From Candidatus Zixiibacteriota bacterium (GTDB lineage: Bacteria > Zixibacteria > MSB-5A5 > CAIYYT01), in the NCBI GenBank assembly GCA_026397575.1, contig JAPLUP010000621.1, positions 1-9,155 of the forward strand: a stretch of 9,155 bases of DNA, given 5' to 3'. A model generated the notes under the pieces. The model was not told the origin of the DNA and searched no databases. It saw only the letters and a list, made by a program, of their open reading frames with translations. This document shows positions 1 to 6,172 of the stretch, in pieces (position 1 is the stretch's first letter; each line of letters begins with the position of its first letter). The position numbers and the translations under genes are program-made.

Positions 1-81
1 ATATTCCTGCTCGGTACTCACCAACTCTGCAACCGACGTCTCCATCAAGCTCATCTGTCTTTCCATTTCCCCTAAACTCAT
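1..81 (-). CDS. Possible 5' end of a gene of unknown function, cut by the window edge
   Basis: On the minus strand an ATG at 81-79 opens a frame that stays open to the window edge (27 codons, beginning MSLGEMERQMSL). An in-frame TGA lies about 20 nt upstream, so a start must fall in this stretch. A GGGAGG lies next to the ATG but abuts it, which is too close for a normal ribosome site. In-frame ATGs at 66-64 and further in are alternatives, none with a well-placed site. The visible residues are Met- and Glu-rich and would suit an amphipathic helix, but I recognise no family. All three plus-strand frames are also open for much of this short piece, so coding status is uncertain. Confidence 0.33.
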   Translation of the reverse strand, partial: MSLGEMERQMSLMETSVAELVSTEQEY

Positions 82-417
82 CCTCCCAACTAAAACCCTT
101 CATTTTTCAACAGACTAATTATGCAAGATAGTTATGGGACACGACACTACGACTTGGTTGCAAAAATTGTAGTTGCATGTTTTCAGAGACTTTTTGTATT
201 GCCCTCACAACGAATTCTTTCACGTTACTTGGTTTAGCTGAAGTGCTTAGAAAACCAGGCTCGGAAAACTAGCCCTTTTTCTAATGCGAATTTTCGTCAC
301 GAAGTACTGGCCACATATTCCTCCGTTAAATTTCTGTTAGAAAAATGCAATAGCGGCGAGGGAAAAGTCAATAACCTTATGCAATGTAAGGTGTTAATTT
401 GTTAGAAAGAAATTATG
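82..417. other. AT-rich intergenic spacer, no gene seen
   Basis: This 336-nt spacer lies between the left-edge ORF and the 3' end of the tRNA. I see no convincing ORF or RNA gene in it. On the minus strand, CATAAT (complement of 118-123) could be a -10 element for the leftward ORF, but no good -35 accompanies it. A short inverted repeat at 374-392 is listed separately. Confidence 0.5.
374..392 (-). terminator. Weak hairpin downstream of tRNA-Ser
   Basis: ACCTTA and TAAGGT form a perfect 6-bp inverted repeat around a 7-nt loop, 25 nt beyond the tRNA 3' end. On the minus strand it is followed by TATTGACTTTT, a poor U-tract. The stem is short and AT-rich, so this is at best a weak terminator or processing hairpin for the tRNA transcript. 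Confidence 0.25.
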
Positions 418-507
418 CGGAGAGGCAGGGATTCGAACCCTGGAGACCTTTATGGGGCCTACACACTTTCCAGGCGTGCTCCATCAGCCAGACTCGGACA
501 CCTCTCC
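418..507 (-). tRNA. tRNA-Ser, anticodon GGA
   Basis: Read on the minus strand, this 90-nt segment folds as a class II tRNA. The 7-bp acceptor stem is GGAGAGG with CCTCTCC (507-501 with 425-419), followed by discriminator base G at 418. The anticodon stem CACGC/GTGTG closes a CTGGAAA loop with anticodon GGA at 471-469, which reads serine codons UCC and UCU. The long variable arm (AGGCC paired with GGTCT) is typical of tRNA-Ser. The T arm is CAGGG-TTCGAAT-CCCTG. The bases after the discriminator read CAT, so the CCA tail is not encoded and must be added post-transcriptionally. The body resembles E. coli tRNA-Ser(GGA) closely around the anticodon arm. Confidence 0.96.
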
Positions 508-519
508 GGCAAAGCGCGT

Positions 520-547
520 AATCTATTGGCTCGGAGCGAAAATGCAA
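520..547 (-). promoter_or_regulatory. Candidate promoter for tRNA-Ser
   Basis: On the minus strand TTGCAT (547-542) and TAGATT (525-520) are separated by 16 nt, matching sigma70 -35 and -10 boxes at 3/6 and 4/6. Transcription would start a few bases upstream of the mature tRNA 5' end at 507. The bases after the -10 are GC-rich (ACGCGC), as is common for stable-RNA promoters under stringent control. The position is good but the boxes are only moderate. Confidence 0.35.
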
Positions 548-679
548 CGGTTTCTTTCTGCGATCGTCAGGTGATTGGTCTGTCGGCGTGGCGTCTGGGA
601 AAGCCGAATCTCTTCAAACCCCCTGCGCAGACGGACAGGAAGGCTTAGGTCTCACGAACTCAGGGAAACGAGAAAATCC

Positions 680-712
680 TTGTCAATTTGAGGAGATTTT
701 TGGACTATTAAT
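680..712 (+). promoter_or_regulatory. Weak candidate promoter for the dockerin protein gene
   Basis: TTGTCA at 680-685 matches the -35 consensus in 5 of 6 bases, and TATTAAT at 706-712 is a -10-like element. The 20-nt gap is longer than the usual 16-18, so the pairing is doubtful. The rest of 508-787 shows an 8-T run at 734-741 without a preceding stem, and no gene. Confidence 0.2.
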
Positions 713-776
713 ATGTAGAAAGATGTCAAATAGTTTTTTTTGAGCCCTTATGTGGCAAATCTCGGTCAACTCTTTA

Positions 777-783
777 GGGGAGG
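777..783 (+). promoter_or_regulatory. Ribosome binding site fixing the start of the dockerin protein
   Basis: GGGGAGG ends 4 nt before the ATG at 788. The same frame extends upstream to a TTG at 740, but that codon has no such site, so 788 is the better start. Confidence 0.75.
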
Positions 784-787
784 TTTT

Positions 788-3178
788 ATGTATCAACGCA
801 TCGCACACGACAAAGCGATCGCACGTTTCGACCCTTTAGTTCGCGCTGAATCGCAGCGTAACTCGGTCCCTGACAAGACGGCGGAGGGAGCTAAGCGACG
901 CCCAACTTTGCGGGTTAACGCCGCACTCAAACTTACACTTCTTTTCTTCCTCGCCCTCGTCTTGCCATTTGCGGCTGTCTCCTTAGCTCAGACAGGCGAC
1001 ATCACAGTCCAATTTAACGGTGGCGGGGCCGACAACAAGGTGTATATCGGTGAAGAGAACACTCTACAGATTTTCATTACAAACGCTGATGGACCCCTCT
1101 TTGGCATCAGCCTTGGTTTCAGTTTCACCAGCGCGGTTCCGGGCTTCTCCTGGAAGACTCCGTACGGTAACAAGCCTGCCGGCCCAAAGTACATACAAGA
1201 GTGGGGCGATGCTGTCGGCGCTATGGATGGTGTGCTCAAGTTCACGTATACGTCACTTCCGGACATGTTCCTGATCGGTGGCGCGGCGACCCCTCCTGGT
1301 GACGGTGGTCTGCCGCTTCCAGCTCATGCCGTTAGCACGCTGTGCTGGACCCTAATACTGATTATGCCGGAGGGCCCGGGCGAGTATATCGATGGTTTCT
1401 GCATTGACAACATCTTTTTCCCGCCGGCCGGTAGTTGGAGATTCGACCAAGGAGTGGGCGTTGGTTATTATCCCCCTACATTTCAGGGGAATGGAAATAC
1501 ATCGACGGAAATTCCCGACGCTCCTCCTGTTTGCTTTGACATCGTCTATCGCAACTCCTTCGACATCGCATTCTACGGTTGGCCCCGTCGAGTCGATTAC
1601 AACGAGCCGGTCTTTTTCACCGGCATGAATACGGTTTCTGTCGACAGTTGGGATTGGGATTTCGGCGACGGGACAACGCACGGGACGGTTCAAAATCCGA
1701 TACATAGCTACAGTTCTACCGGGGTCTATACTGTGACGCTTGTGGCAACCCTTACTGGTGGCGGCACTCGGATCGTCGTTCGCACCGACTATATTCACGT
1801 CAACCCAGTCAAGGCTGACTTCACGGCTTCACCGCGCTACGGATCGCTGGATATGAATCCTACCGGTCTGTTGGTTCAATTCACTGACGCTTCGACCGGC
1901 TCGCCCACGGACTGGTACTGGGACTTTGGCGATCCCTCCTCCGGCGGCGACAATATCTCCACGCTGCCGTCGCCTACGCACACTTATGGGAATCCGGGCG
2001 TCTACACGGTTCAACTGACCGCCTCAAACCCCGGTTCCTCAGACACGAAAATCTATCTTAATTGCGTTCGCGTCGATGCTGTTGCCATGCCAGACTTGCA
2101 GGTTTCCTGTTATGGACCCGGCCGGGTAAGACGGGGATTCCACAAAGAGCTTGACATTGTGGTCACAAACGTTGGATCAGCAGATGCGATCGGCGGGATA
2201 CTGACTTTGAATCTGTCCGTCTTGCCAACAGGGGTTACGTTTGACGGGAGCGTTCCTCCTCCTAAGGAGCCCAAACCGTACCCGGCAATGGTTACCTGGG
2301 ATCTGCCATCGATTACCTGGGATCCGACTCAGTACAATTTCGACGACTACCTGATCAGCGCCGACCTGTATGTTGATTCGTTGGTAGACGTCGGCACAGG
2401 CATACTCACGGTTGCTTCAGTGAGCCAGGTTGCGGGAGAAGTGATAGTTGCGAATAATATGTGCTCGGACAGTGAGATCGTCAGGGCTGCAATCGACCCG
2501 AATGATAAGAGTGTGCAGCCTCCCGGCTGCGGCTCGCAGCGGGCGATATGGGGAACGGAGCGACTCAACTACGTGATCCAGTTTGAGAACAAGCCGTCTG
2601 CCACTGCCGACGCCTTCTATGTGCTGGTTGTGGATACGCTTGATCCCAATCTCGATTGGGGAACGCTGCAGCTCGGTCCGTCCAGCAAGGACAATGTTCT
2701 CACTTTTGATTTCGACCCGGTCTCCGGCGAGATGATCTGGTTATTCGATGGCTATGAGCTGCCCCCCAATGTGACTCCACCTGAAGGCGAGGGGTATGTG
2801 AGCTACTCGATTTCTCCCAAGCCCGGTCTCGCGGAAGGCGCTCTGATCAAGAATCTTGCCCACATTCGGTTTGATTATGAGAGTTGGCTCGCTGCACCGG
2901 CGACAGGACCGCTCCAGTTGAGCATTTCCAACCAGGATCTTAATCACAACGGTATTATTGATGTCTGCGAGTTCATCTGTGGCGACGCCAACGGCGATGC
3001 TACCGTGGACATCTCAGACGTTGTGTCCCTGATCGCCTACATCTTCTCAGGTGGTCCGGCACCATCGCCATTGCTTGCTGGTGATGCGAACTGCGATGGC
3101 GGCGTTGACATTTCTGATGCGGTGTATTTGATCAGCTACATCTTCAGCGGCGGACCGGCACCCTGCACGGGATGTTGA
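788..3178 (+). CDS. Exported multi-domain protein: PKD x2, CARDB-like, DPNDK domain, C-terminal dockerin
   Basis: This is a 796-aa secreted protein of unknown exact role, probably a cell-surface or extracellular adhesion or assembly protein. A charged n-region (1-45) precedes a hydrophobic core (about 46-63) with likely cleavage after SLA67. Residues 70-250 form a module with CIDNIFFPPAGSW (205-217), seen in my recollection in other dockerin-tailed FCB-group proteins. PKD domain 1 spans about 258-338 (WDWDFGDG 288-295). PKD domain 2 spans about 343-430 (WYWDFGDP 376-383, HTYGNPGVYTV from 398). A CARDB/DUF11-like beta-sandwich follows (435-565). Residues 570-700 match the DPNDK-type domain (DPNDKSVQPPG, then IQFEN). 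An EF-hand-like loop (D717-E728) leads into two dockerin repeats (731-759, 764-793). Twelve cysteines lie in the mature part, fitting oxidised export. There is no catalytic motif, C-terminal membrane anchor or sorting motif. The neighbouring secDF operon has its own promoter. The cohesin partner, if any, is not in the window. Confidence 0.92.
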   Translation: MYQRIAHDKAIARFDPLVRAESQRNSVPDKTAEGAKRRPTLRVNAALKLTLLFFLALVLPFAAVSLAQTGDITVQFNGGGADNKVYIGEENTLQIFITNADGPLFGISLGFSFTSAVPGFSWKTPYGNKPAGPKYIQEWGDAVGAMDGVLKFTYTSLPDMFLIGGAATPPGDGGLPLPAHAVSTLCWTLILIMPEGPGEYIDGFCIDNIFFPPAGSWRFDQGVGVGYYPPTFQGNGNTSTEIPDAPPVCFDIVYRNSFDIAFYGWPRRVDYNEPVFFTGMNTVSVDSWDWDFGDGTTHGTVQNPIHSYSSTGVYTVTLVATLTGGGTRIVVRTDYIHVNPVKADFTASPRYGSLDMNPTGLLVQFTDASTGSPTDWYWDFGDPSSGGDNISTLPSPTHTYGNPGVYTVQLTASNPGSSDTKIYLNCVRVDAVAMPDLQVSCYGPGRVRRGFHKELDIVVTNVGSADAIGGILTLNLSVLPTGVTFDGSVPPPKEPKPYPAMVTWDLPSITWDPTQYNFDDYLISADLYVDSLVDVGTGILTVASVSQVAGEVIVANNMCSDSEIVRAAIDPNDKSVQPPGCGSQRAIWGTERLNYVIQFENKPSATADAFYVLVVDTLDPNLDWGTLQLGPSSKDNVLTFDFDPVSGEMIWLFDGYELPPNVTPPEGEGYVSYSISPKPGLAEGALIKNLAHIRFDYESWLAAPATGPLQLSISNQDLNHNGIIDVCEFICGDANGDATVDISDVVSLIAYIFSGGPAPSPLLAGDANCDGGVDISDAVYLISYIFSGGPAPCTGC
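2981..3163 (+). repeat. Tandem dockerin repeat pair within the coding region
   Basis: Two 28-residue units with a 33-residue (99-nt) period occupy residues 732-759 and 765-792. Each starts with a Ca-binding loop (D733-A-N-G-D737-A-T-V-D741; D766-A-N-C-D770-G-G-V-D774). Each then runs through DISD to a helix ending YIFSGGPAP. The protein copies are near-identical at the ends, while the DNA differs at many third positions, so the duplication is old and kept under protein-level selection. Confidence 0.85.
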
Positions 3179-3384
3179 AGCTGCGGAGGAGAGAGCAGGC
3201 TCAGACGCTGTATGGATTGTCGACCGGAGGCGCTCGCGCGGATTCGAGAACTCCCTTTATGCTACATTGTTCCTACGGCGGCCAGCCACGCACGCTCAAG
3301 ACCTTGTCACACAGTAGTTAGACGGCAAACAGGAGTGAAAAAGCCTGACCCTTATGACAGCACAAGCGCTCACCAAAAATGTGT

Positions 3385-3412
3385 TTGACACCCGCTCCAC
3401 TCCGGTTATATT
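3385..3412 (+). promoter_or_regulatory. Strong sigma70-type promoter for secDF
   Basis: TTGACA at 3385-3390 is a perfect -35 box. TATATT at 3407-3412 matches the -10 consensus in 5 of 6 bases, with a 16-nt spacer. Transcription should start near 3418-3420, giving a leader of about 60 nt before the secD ATG. This is the best promoter match in the window and indicates that secDF is transcribed independently of the dockerin gene. Confidence 0.8.
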
Positions 3413-3422
3413 GAGCGACTAA

Positions 3423-3440
3423 TTGTTGCGTATGCAACAG
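3423..3440 (+). promoter_or_regulatory. 5'-UTR hairpin at the start of the secD transcript
   Basis: TGTTGC (3424-3429) and GCAACA (3434-3439) are perfect inverted repeats around the 4-nt loop GTAT, with a possible T-G closing pair outside. The stem begins only a few nucleotides after the predicted transcription start. It has no following T-run, so it is not a terminator. It could protect the 5' end, act as an operator half-site pair, or occlude the ATG at 3432-3434. Confidence 0.4.
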
Positions 3441-3482
3441 TGCTTTTCACTGACCATTGACGGAGGAATTTTGCTATTATGA
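3432..3482 (+). CDS. Possible 16-aa leader peptide overlapping the secD start
   Basis: ATG at 3432 begins a 16-codon frame, MQQCFSLTIDGGILLL, that stops at TGA 3480-3482. The stop overlaps the secD start as ATGA (3479-3482), the arrangement typical of translational coupling. The start sits in the loop and 3' arm of the 5'-UTR hairpin and has no Shine-Dalgarno site, about 13 nt from the predicted transcript start. An in-frame TAA at 3420-3422 bounds the frame upstream; TTG at 3423 or 3426 could also initiate. The secD ribosome site lies inside the ORF. A 16-codon ORF can arise by chance, so I treat this as a hypothesis. I recognise no known arrest-peptide sequence. Confidence 0.22.
   Translation: MQQCFSLTIDGGILLL
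3462..3466 (+). promoter_or_regulatory. secD ribosome binding site
   Basis: GGAGG is followed by 12 nt before the ATG at 3479. The site is strong but the spacing is longer than the usual 5-9 nt. No alternative in-frame ATG, GTG or TTG lies nearer, so the start at 3479 stands. Confidence 0.7.
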
Positions 3483-5140
3483 AAGGCGAAACCTGGAAGA
3501 TAATACTGACCTTGGTCCTGATCGTCGCGGCGGCTTGGTATTTTTGGCCTACCGTCCAATTTTTCACGATGGACGATGCCCAGAAAGCGGCGCTGAAACA
3601 GGCTGATCCCGATGAATTCGTCCAACTGCAGAAGCGGGCGATCAAGCTGGGGCTTGACTTACAGGGCGGTATGCATGTGGTGTTGGAGGTTGACAAGTCA
3701 CAACTTGACGAAAACGCCGCCAAAGACGCCGTCGATCGTGCTCTGGAGATCATCCGCAACCGTATTGATGAGTTCGGCGTATCGGAACCATTGATTCAGA
3801 AGCAGGGCAATGACCGAATCGTAGTAGAGCTGCCGGCGCTTCAGGATCCCGAACGCGCACGTAACCTGATCGGACAGACGGCGTTGCTTGAGTTCAAGCT
3901 GGTTGAGAGCCCGGAAAACACGCAGGCGCTTTTTAAAAAATTGGACAAAATCGCCGAGAAGTTGAGCCCAACGAGCACAACGCCTAAGTCGAAGGAGCCG
4001 GGTGCAACAGATGCCTTCGAGAATCCGTTCGGTGATTCCTCCAAGTCGGCTGCTAACAAGGCTGATTCTACCAAGGATACTACCGCCGCGGTGGCAGACG
4101 AAGAGGGCGCAAACGCGCTTACCCAGTATCTTGAATTTACCGGCACCAATTACGCGGTGCAAGATCAGGACTATGAGAAAGTCAAGGCGATTCTCGAACA
4201 CCCTGACGTCAAGGCCGCCATTCCCGCCGAAGATCAGATTGCCTGGAGCAGGGGCACGGAACTCGTCAGCGGCAGGAAACTGCGCGAGCTTTACCTTCTT
4301 AAGAGCAAAGTTGAACTGAGCGGCAGACATCTGACTGACGCCCGACCGAACTACGACCAATATCACAAACCGAGAGTTGACTTCACGTTTGACCGTGAAG
4401 GCGGAAACATCTTCGGTCGCGTAACTGGACCAAACATCGGCAAGCCTTTGGCGATTCTTCTCGACGGCAAGGTTGAGTCGGCGCCGAACATTAAATCCAA
4501 GATTCGCGATCAGGGAGTGATTGATTTGACGGGTCAGCAAACCTACTATGACGCCAAGGACCTTGCCACCGTGCTACGCGCCGGTGCGCTTCCGGCGCCG
4601 GTGAAGATCGTGGAGAACAACGTGGTCGGTCCGACGCTTGGTAAGGACTCGATTGACGCAGGCAAGACCGGCATAGTTGTCGGGCTAATCTTGATCATAG
4701 CTTTTATGTTCCTTTACTATCGGATGTCAGGTCTGCTGGCGGACGGTGTGTTGGTCTTAAATATCTTCTTCCTGCTTGCGATTATGGCAAGTTTGAACGC
4801 AACACTCACCCTGCCCGGCATAGCCGGTATCATTTTGACGATGGGTGTCACCGTTGACGCCAGCGTGCTGATTTTTGAACGTATTCGCGACGAACTACGG
4901 ACGGGCAAAACGGTCAGAGCGGCGATTGAGGCCGGCTATGATCGCGCGACCGTAACGATTATTGATAGTAACTTAACCACTCTTATCGCCGCCGGTGTGC
5001 TGTACTACTTTGGCACCGGTCCGATCAAGGGCTTTGCCGTAACGCTGGGCGCGGGTATCATCATCTCGTTGTATACCTCGCTGATCGTCGGCAAAACGAT
5101 CTTCAGTTATCGCCGCAAAGCCACATCACTGAGTATCTGA
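3479..5140 (+). CDS. secD: Protein translocase subunit SecD
   Basis: SecD pairs with SecF in the inner membrane and uses the proton motive force to pull exported proteins off the periplasmic side of SecYEG. The 553-aa protein has TM1 at about 7-24, then the family motif LGLDLQGGMH (57-66). The large P1 periplasmic domain follows (about 80-390), including FDREGGNIFGRVTGPNIGK (304-322) and LRAGALPAPVKIVE (366-379). Five further membrane segments follow at about 397-413, 420-437, 444-465, 495-511 and 518-540. The essential transmembrane Asp is D460 in VDASVLIFERIRDEL; most homologues I know read VDAN here, so S462 is a substitution. A charged, Ser/Thr/Ala-rich stretch at about 145-212 looks like a flexible insertion in P1. 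secF follows after 21 nt, forming an operon under the promoter at 3385. yajC is not adjacent. Confidence 0.98.
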   Translation: MKGETWKIILTLVLIVAAAWYFWPTVQFFTMDDAQKAALKQADPDEFVQLQKRAIKLGLDLQGGMHVVLEVDKSQLDENAAKDAVDRALEIIRNRIDEFGVSEPLIQKQGNDRIVVELPALQDPERARNLIGQTALLEFKLVESPENTQALFKKLDKIAEKLSPTSTTPKSKEPGATDAFENPFGDSSKSAANKADSTKDTTAAVADEEGANALTQYLEFTGTNYAVQDQDYEKVKAILEHPDVKAAIPAEDQIAWSRGTELVSGRKLRELYLLKSKVELSGRHLTDARPNYDQYHKPRVDFTFDREGGNIFGRVTGPNIGKPLAILLDGKVESAPNIKSKIRDQGVIDLTGQQTYYDAKDLATVLRAGALPAPVKIVENNVVGPTLGKDSIDAGKTGIVVGLILIIAFMFLYYRMSGLLADGVLVLNIFFLLAIMASLNATLTLPGIAGIILTMGVTVDASVLIFERIRDELRTGKTVRAAIEAGYDRATVTIIDSNLTTLIAAGVLYYFGTGPIKGFAVTLGAGIIISLYTSLIVGKTIFSYRRKATSLSI

Positions 5141-5145
5141 TCGGA

Positions 5146-5151
5146 AAGGAG
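5146..5151 (+). promoter_or_regulatory. secF ribosome binding site
   Basis: AAGGAG is followed by 10 nt before the ATG at 5162. A second ATG directly follows (5165), so initiation could be at either, with 7-13 nt spacing in both cases. Confidence 0.8.
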
Positions 5152-5161
5152 TAAGAAAAAA

Positions 5162-6100
5162 ATGATGCACTTAATCGGCAAGACCAATATTGATTTCATC
5201 GGTATACGCATGTATGCATTCGTATTCTCGGGTATCATGACTACGCTGGGTCTGATTTCACTCGCGTTTATCACATTCGGACAGGCTAACATGTCCATCG
5301 AATTTTCCGGTGGTACGCTGATCCAGGGCTCGTTTGCCAACACCGTCAATGTCGGTGAAATTCGCGACGTGCTTGGACGCGAGGGTTTCTCGGATGCTTC
5401 AATTCAGCAAGTAATCACGCGCGACCCTAATGCGCCATCGCAGTTTATTATCAGAGTTAAAACCGCCAGCGCCGGCGGTCAGAATGAGCAAACCATGTCA
5501 CAGCAGTTGATATCGGCTCTTGATCGCGCCATGCCGGGAAATAAGTTCAAGCTTGATTCCGTGACCGAGATTGGCCCTACGGTCGGCAAAGAGCTGCAGG
5601 CGCAAGCGCGCTGGGCCGTGGCCATCGCGCTGCTCGGCATTCTAATTTACATCTGGGTACGCTTTGATTTCCGCTTCTCTGTTGCGGCGACCGCCGCCAC
5701 ATTCCACGATGTGTTTGCGGTTCTGGGATTTATGTTCATCATGCAGCGCGAGATTTCGCTCATGGTGGTAACCGCAATCTTGACATTGGCCGGTTATTCG
5801 GTAACTGATACGGTAGTAGTGTTTGACCGTATCCGCGAAAACCTCAAGCTCTTCCGTAAGAAGGGCGACTTCGTGGCAACCGTGAACGCATCCATCAACG
5901 AGGTGTTGTCGCGTACGCTGATAACTTCGCTAACCACCTTTGTCTCCGTGTTGGTGATTTTGTTTCTCTGCGGACCGGTGGTGCGCGACTTCGCGTTGGC
6001 GCTGGCGTTCGGAATTCTTATCGGTACCTATTCTTCGATTTTCGTCGCCTCTCCGATTCTGGTCGAGTGGGAAGCCCGATCGCCGAAGCGATTCAAATAG
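5162..6100 (+). CDS. secF: Protein translocase subunit SecF
   Basis: This 312-aa inner-membrane partner of SecD completes the SecDF export-enhancing complex. TM1 lies at about 16-38, followed by the SecF signature IEFSGGTLIQ (46-55) and a short periplasmic P4 domain. IGPTVGKEL (137-145) leads into TM2 (about 150-167). The membrane part carries FHDVFAVLGF (181-190), GYSVTDTVVVFDRIREN (211-227, with D216 at the conserved Asp position) and LSRTLITSLTTF (249-260). Hydrophobic segments follow to about 298. Many homologues have N-D where this protein has T215-D216. Its length matches stand-alone SecF. The gene is the last of the operon and is followed at once by an intrinsic terminator. Identification is secure. 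Confidence 0.98.
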   Translation: MMHLIGKTNIDFIGIRMYAFVFSGIMTTLGLISLAFITFGQANMSIEFSGGTLIQGSFANTVNVGEIRDVLGREGFSDASIQQVITRDPNAPSQFIIRVKTASAGGQNEQTMSQQLISALDRAMPGNKFKLDSVTEIGPTVGKELQAQARWAVAIALLGILIYIWVRFDFRFSVAATAATFHDVFAVLGFMFIMQREISLMVVTAILTLAGYSVTDTVVVFDRIRENLKLFRKKGDFVATVNASINEVLSRTLITSLTTFVSVLVILFLCGPVVRDFALALAFGILIGTYSSIFVASPILVEWEARSPKRFK

Positions 6101-6116
6101 AATATCGACTCAAGAG

Positions 6117-6146
6117 AAAGTCCCGCCAATTTTGCGGGACTTTTTT
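6117..6146 (+). terminator. Rho-independent terminator of the secDF operon
   Basis: A 10-bp stem pairs AAAGTCCCGC (6117-6126) with GCGGGACTTT (6134-6143) around the 7-nt loop CAATTTT, with a T-run at 6141-6146. It starts 16 nt after the secF stop. It is a strong intrinsic terminator on the plus strand, so the next gene probably needs its own promoter or reads through. Confidence 0.95.
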
Positions 6147-6172
6147 CTTGGGCTATCTTTGCGAGTAATTCT

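Larger units (their letters stand above)
3179..3478. other. Intergenic region upstream of secD
   Basis: This 300-nt spacer has no intrinsic terminator I can see after the dockerin gene: there is no GC-rich stem with a T-run. Its last 95 nt carry the secD promoter, a 5'-UTR hairpin, a possible leader ORF and the ribosome site, listed separately. The first 200 nt show no convincing ORF or RNA gene. Confidence 0.6.

Noticed and set aside
415..648. 77-aa plus-strand ORF
   Set aside because: It runs through the antisense strand of the tRNA-Ser gene and has an Arg/Ser-rich product without a ribosome site.
725..730. Perfect TTGACA on the minus strand as a promoter for the tRNA
   Set aside because: No -10 box at 16-18 nt and it is over 200 nt from the tRNA; the candidate at 520-547 is better placed.
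734..741. Run of eight T as a terminator
   Set aside because: No GC-rich stem precedes it.
740..787. TTG at 740 as start of the dockerin protein
   Set aside because: No ribosome site there, whereas ATG 788 has GGGGAGG 4 nt upstream.
2981..3163. Dockerin DNA repeats as a mobile or CRISPR-like repeat
   Set aside because: Only two units, coding, and conserved at protein rather than DNA level.
3698..4540. 280-aa minus-strand ORF antisense to secD
   Set aside because: It is fully inside secD, which is unambiguous; the product has no recognisable motif and reads as a shadow frame.
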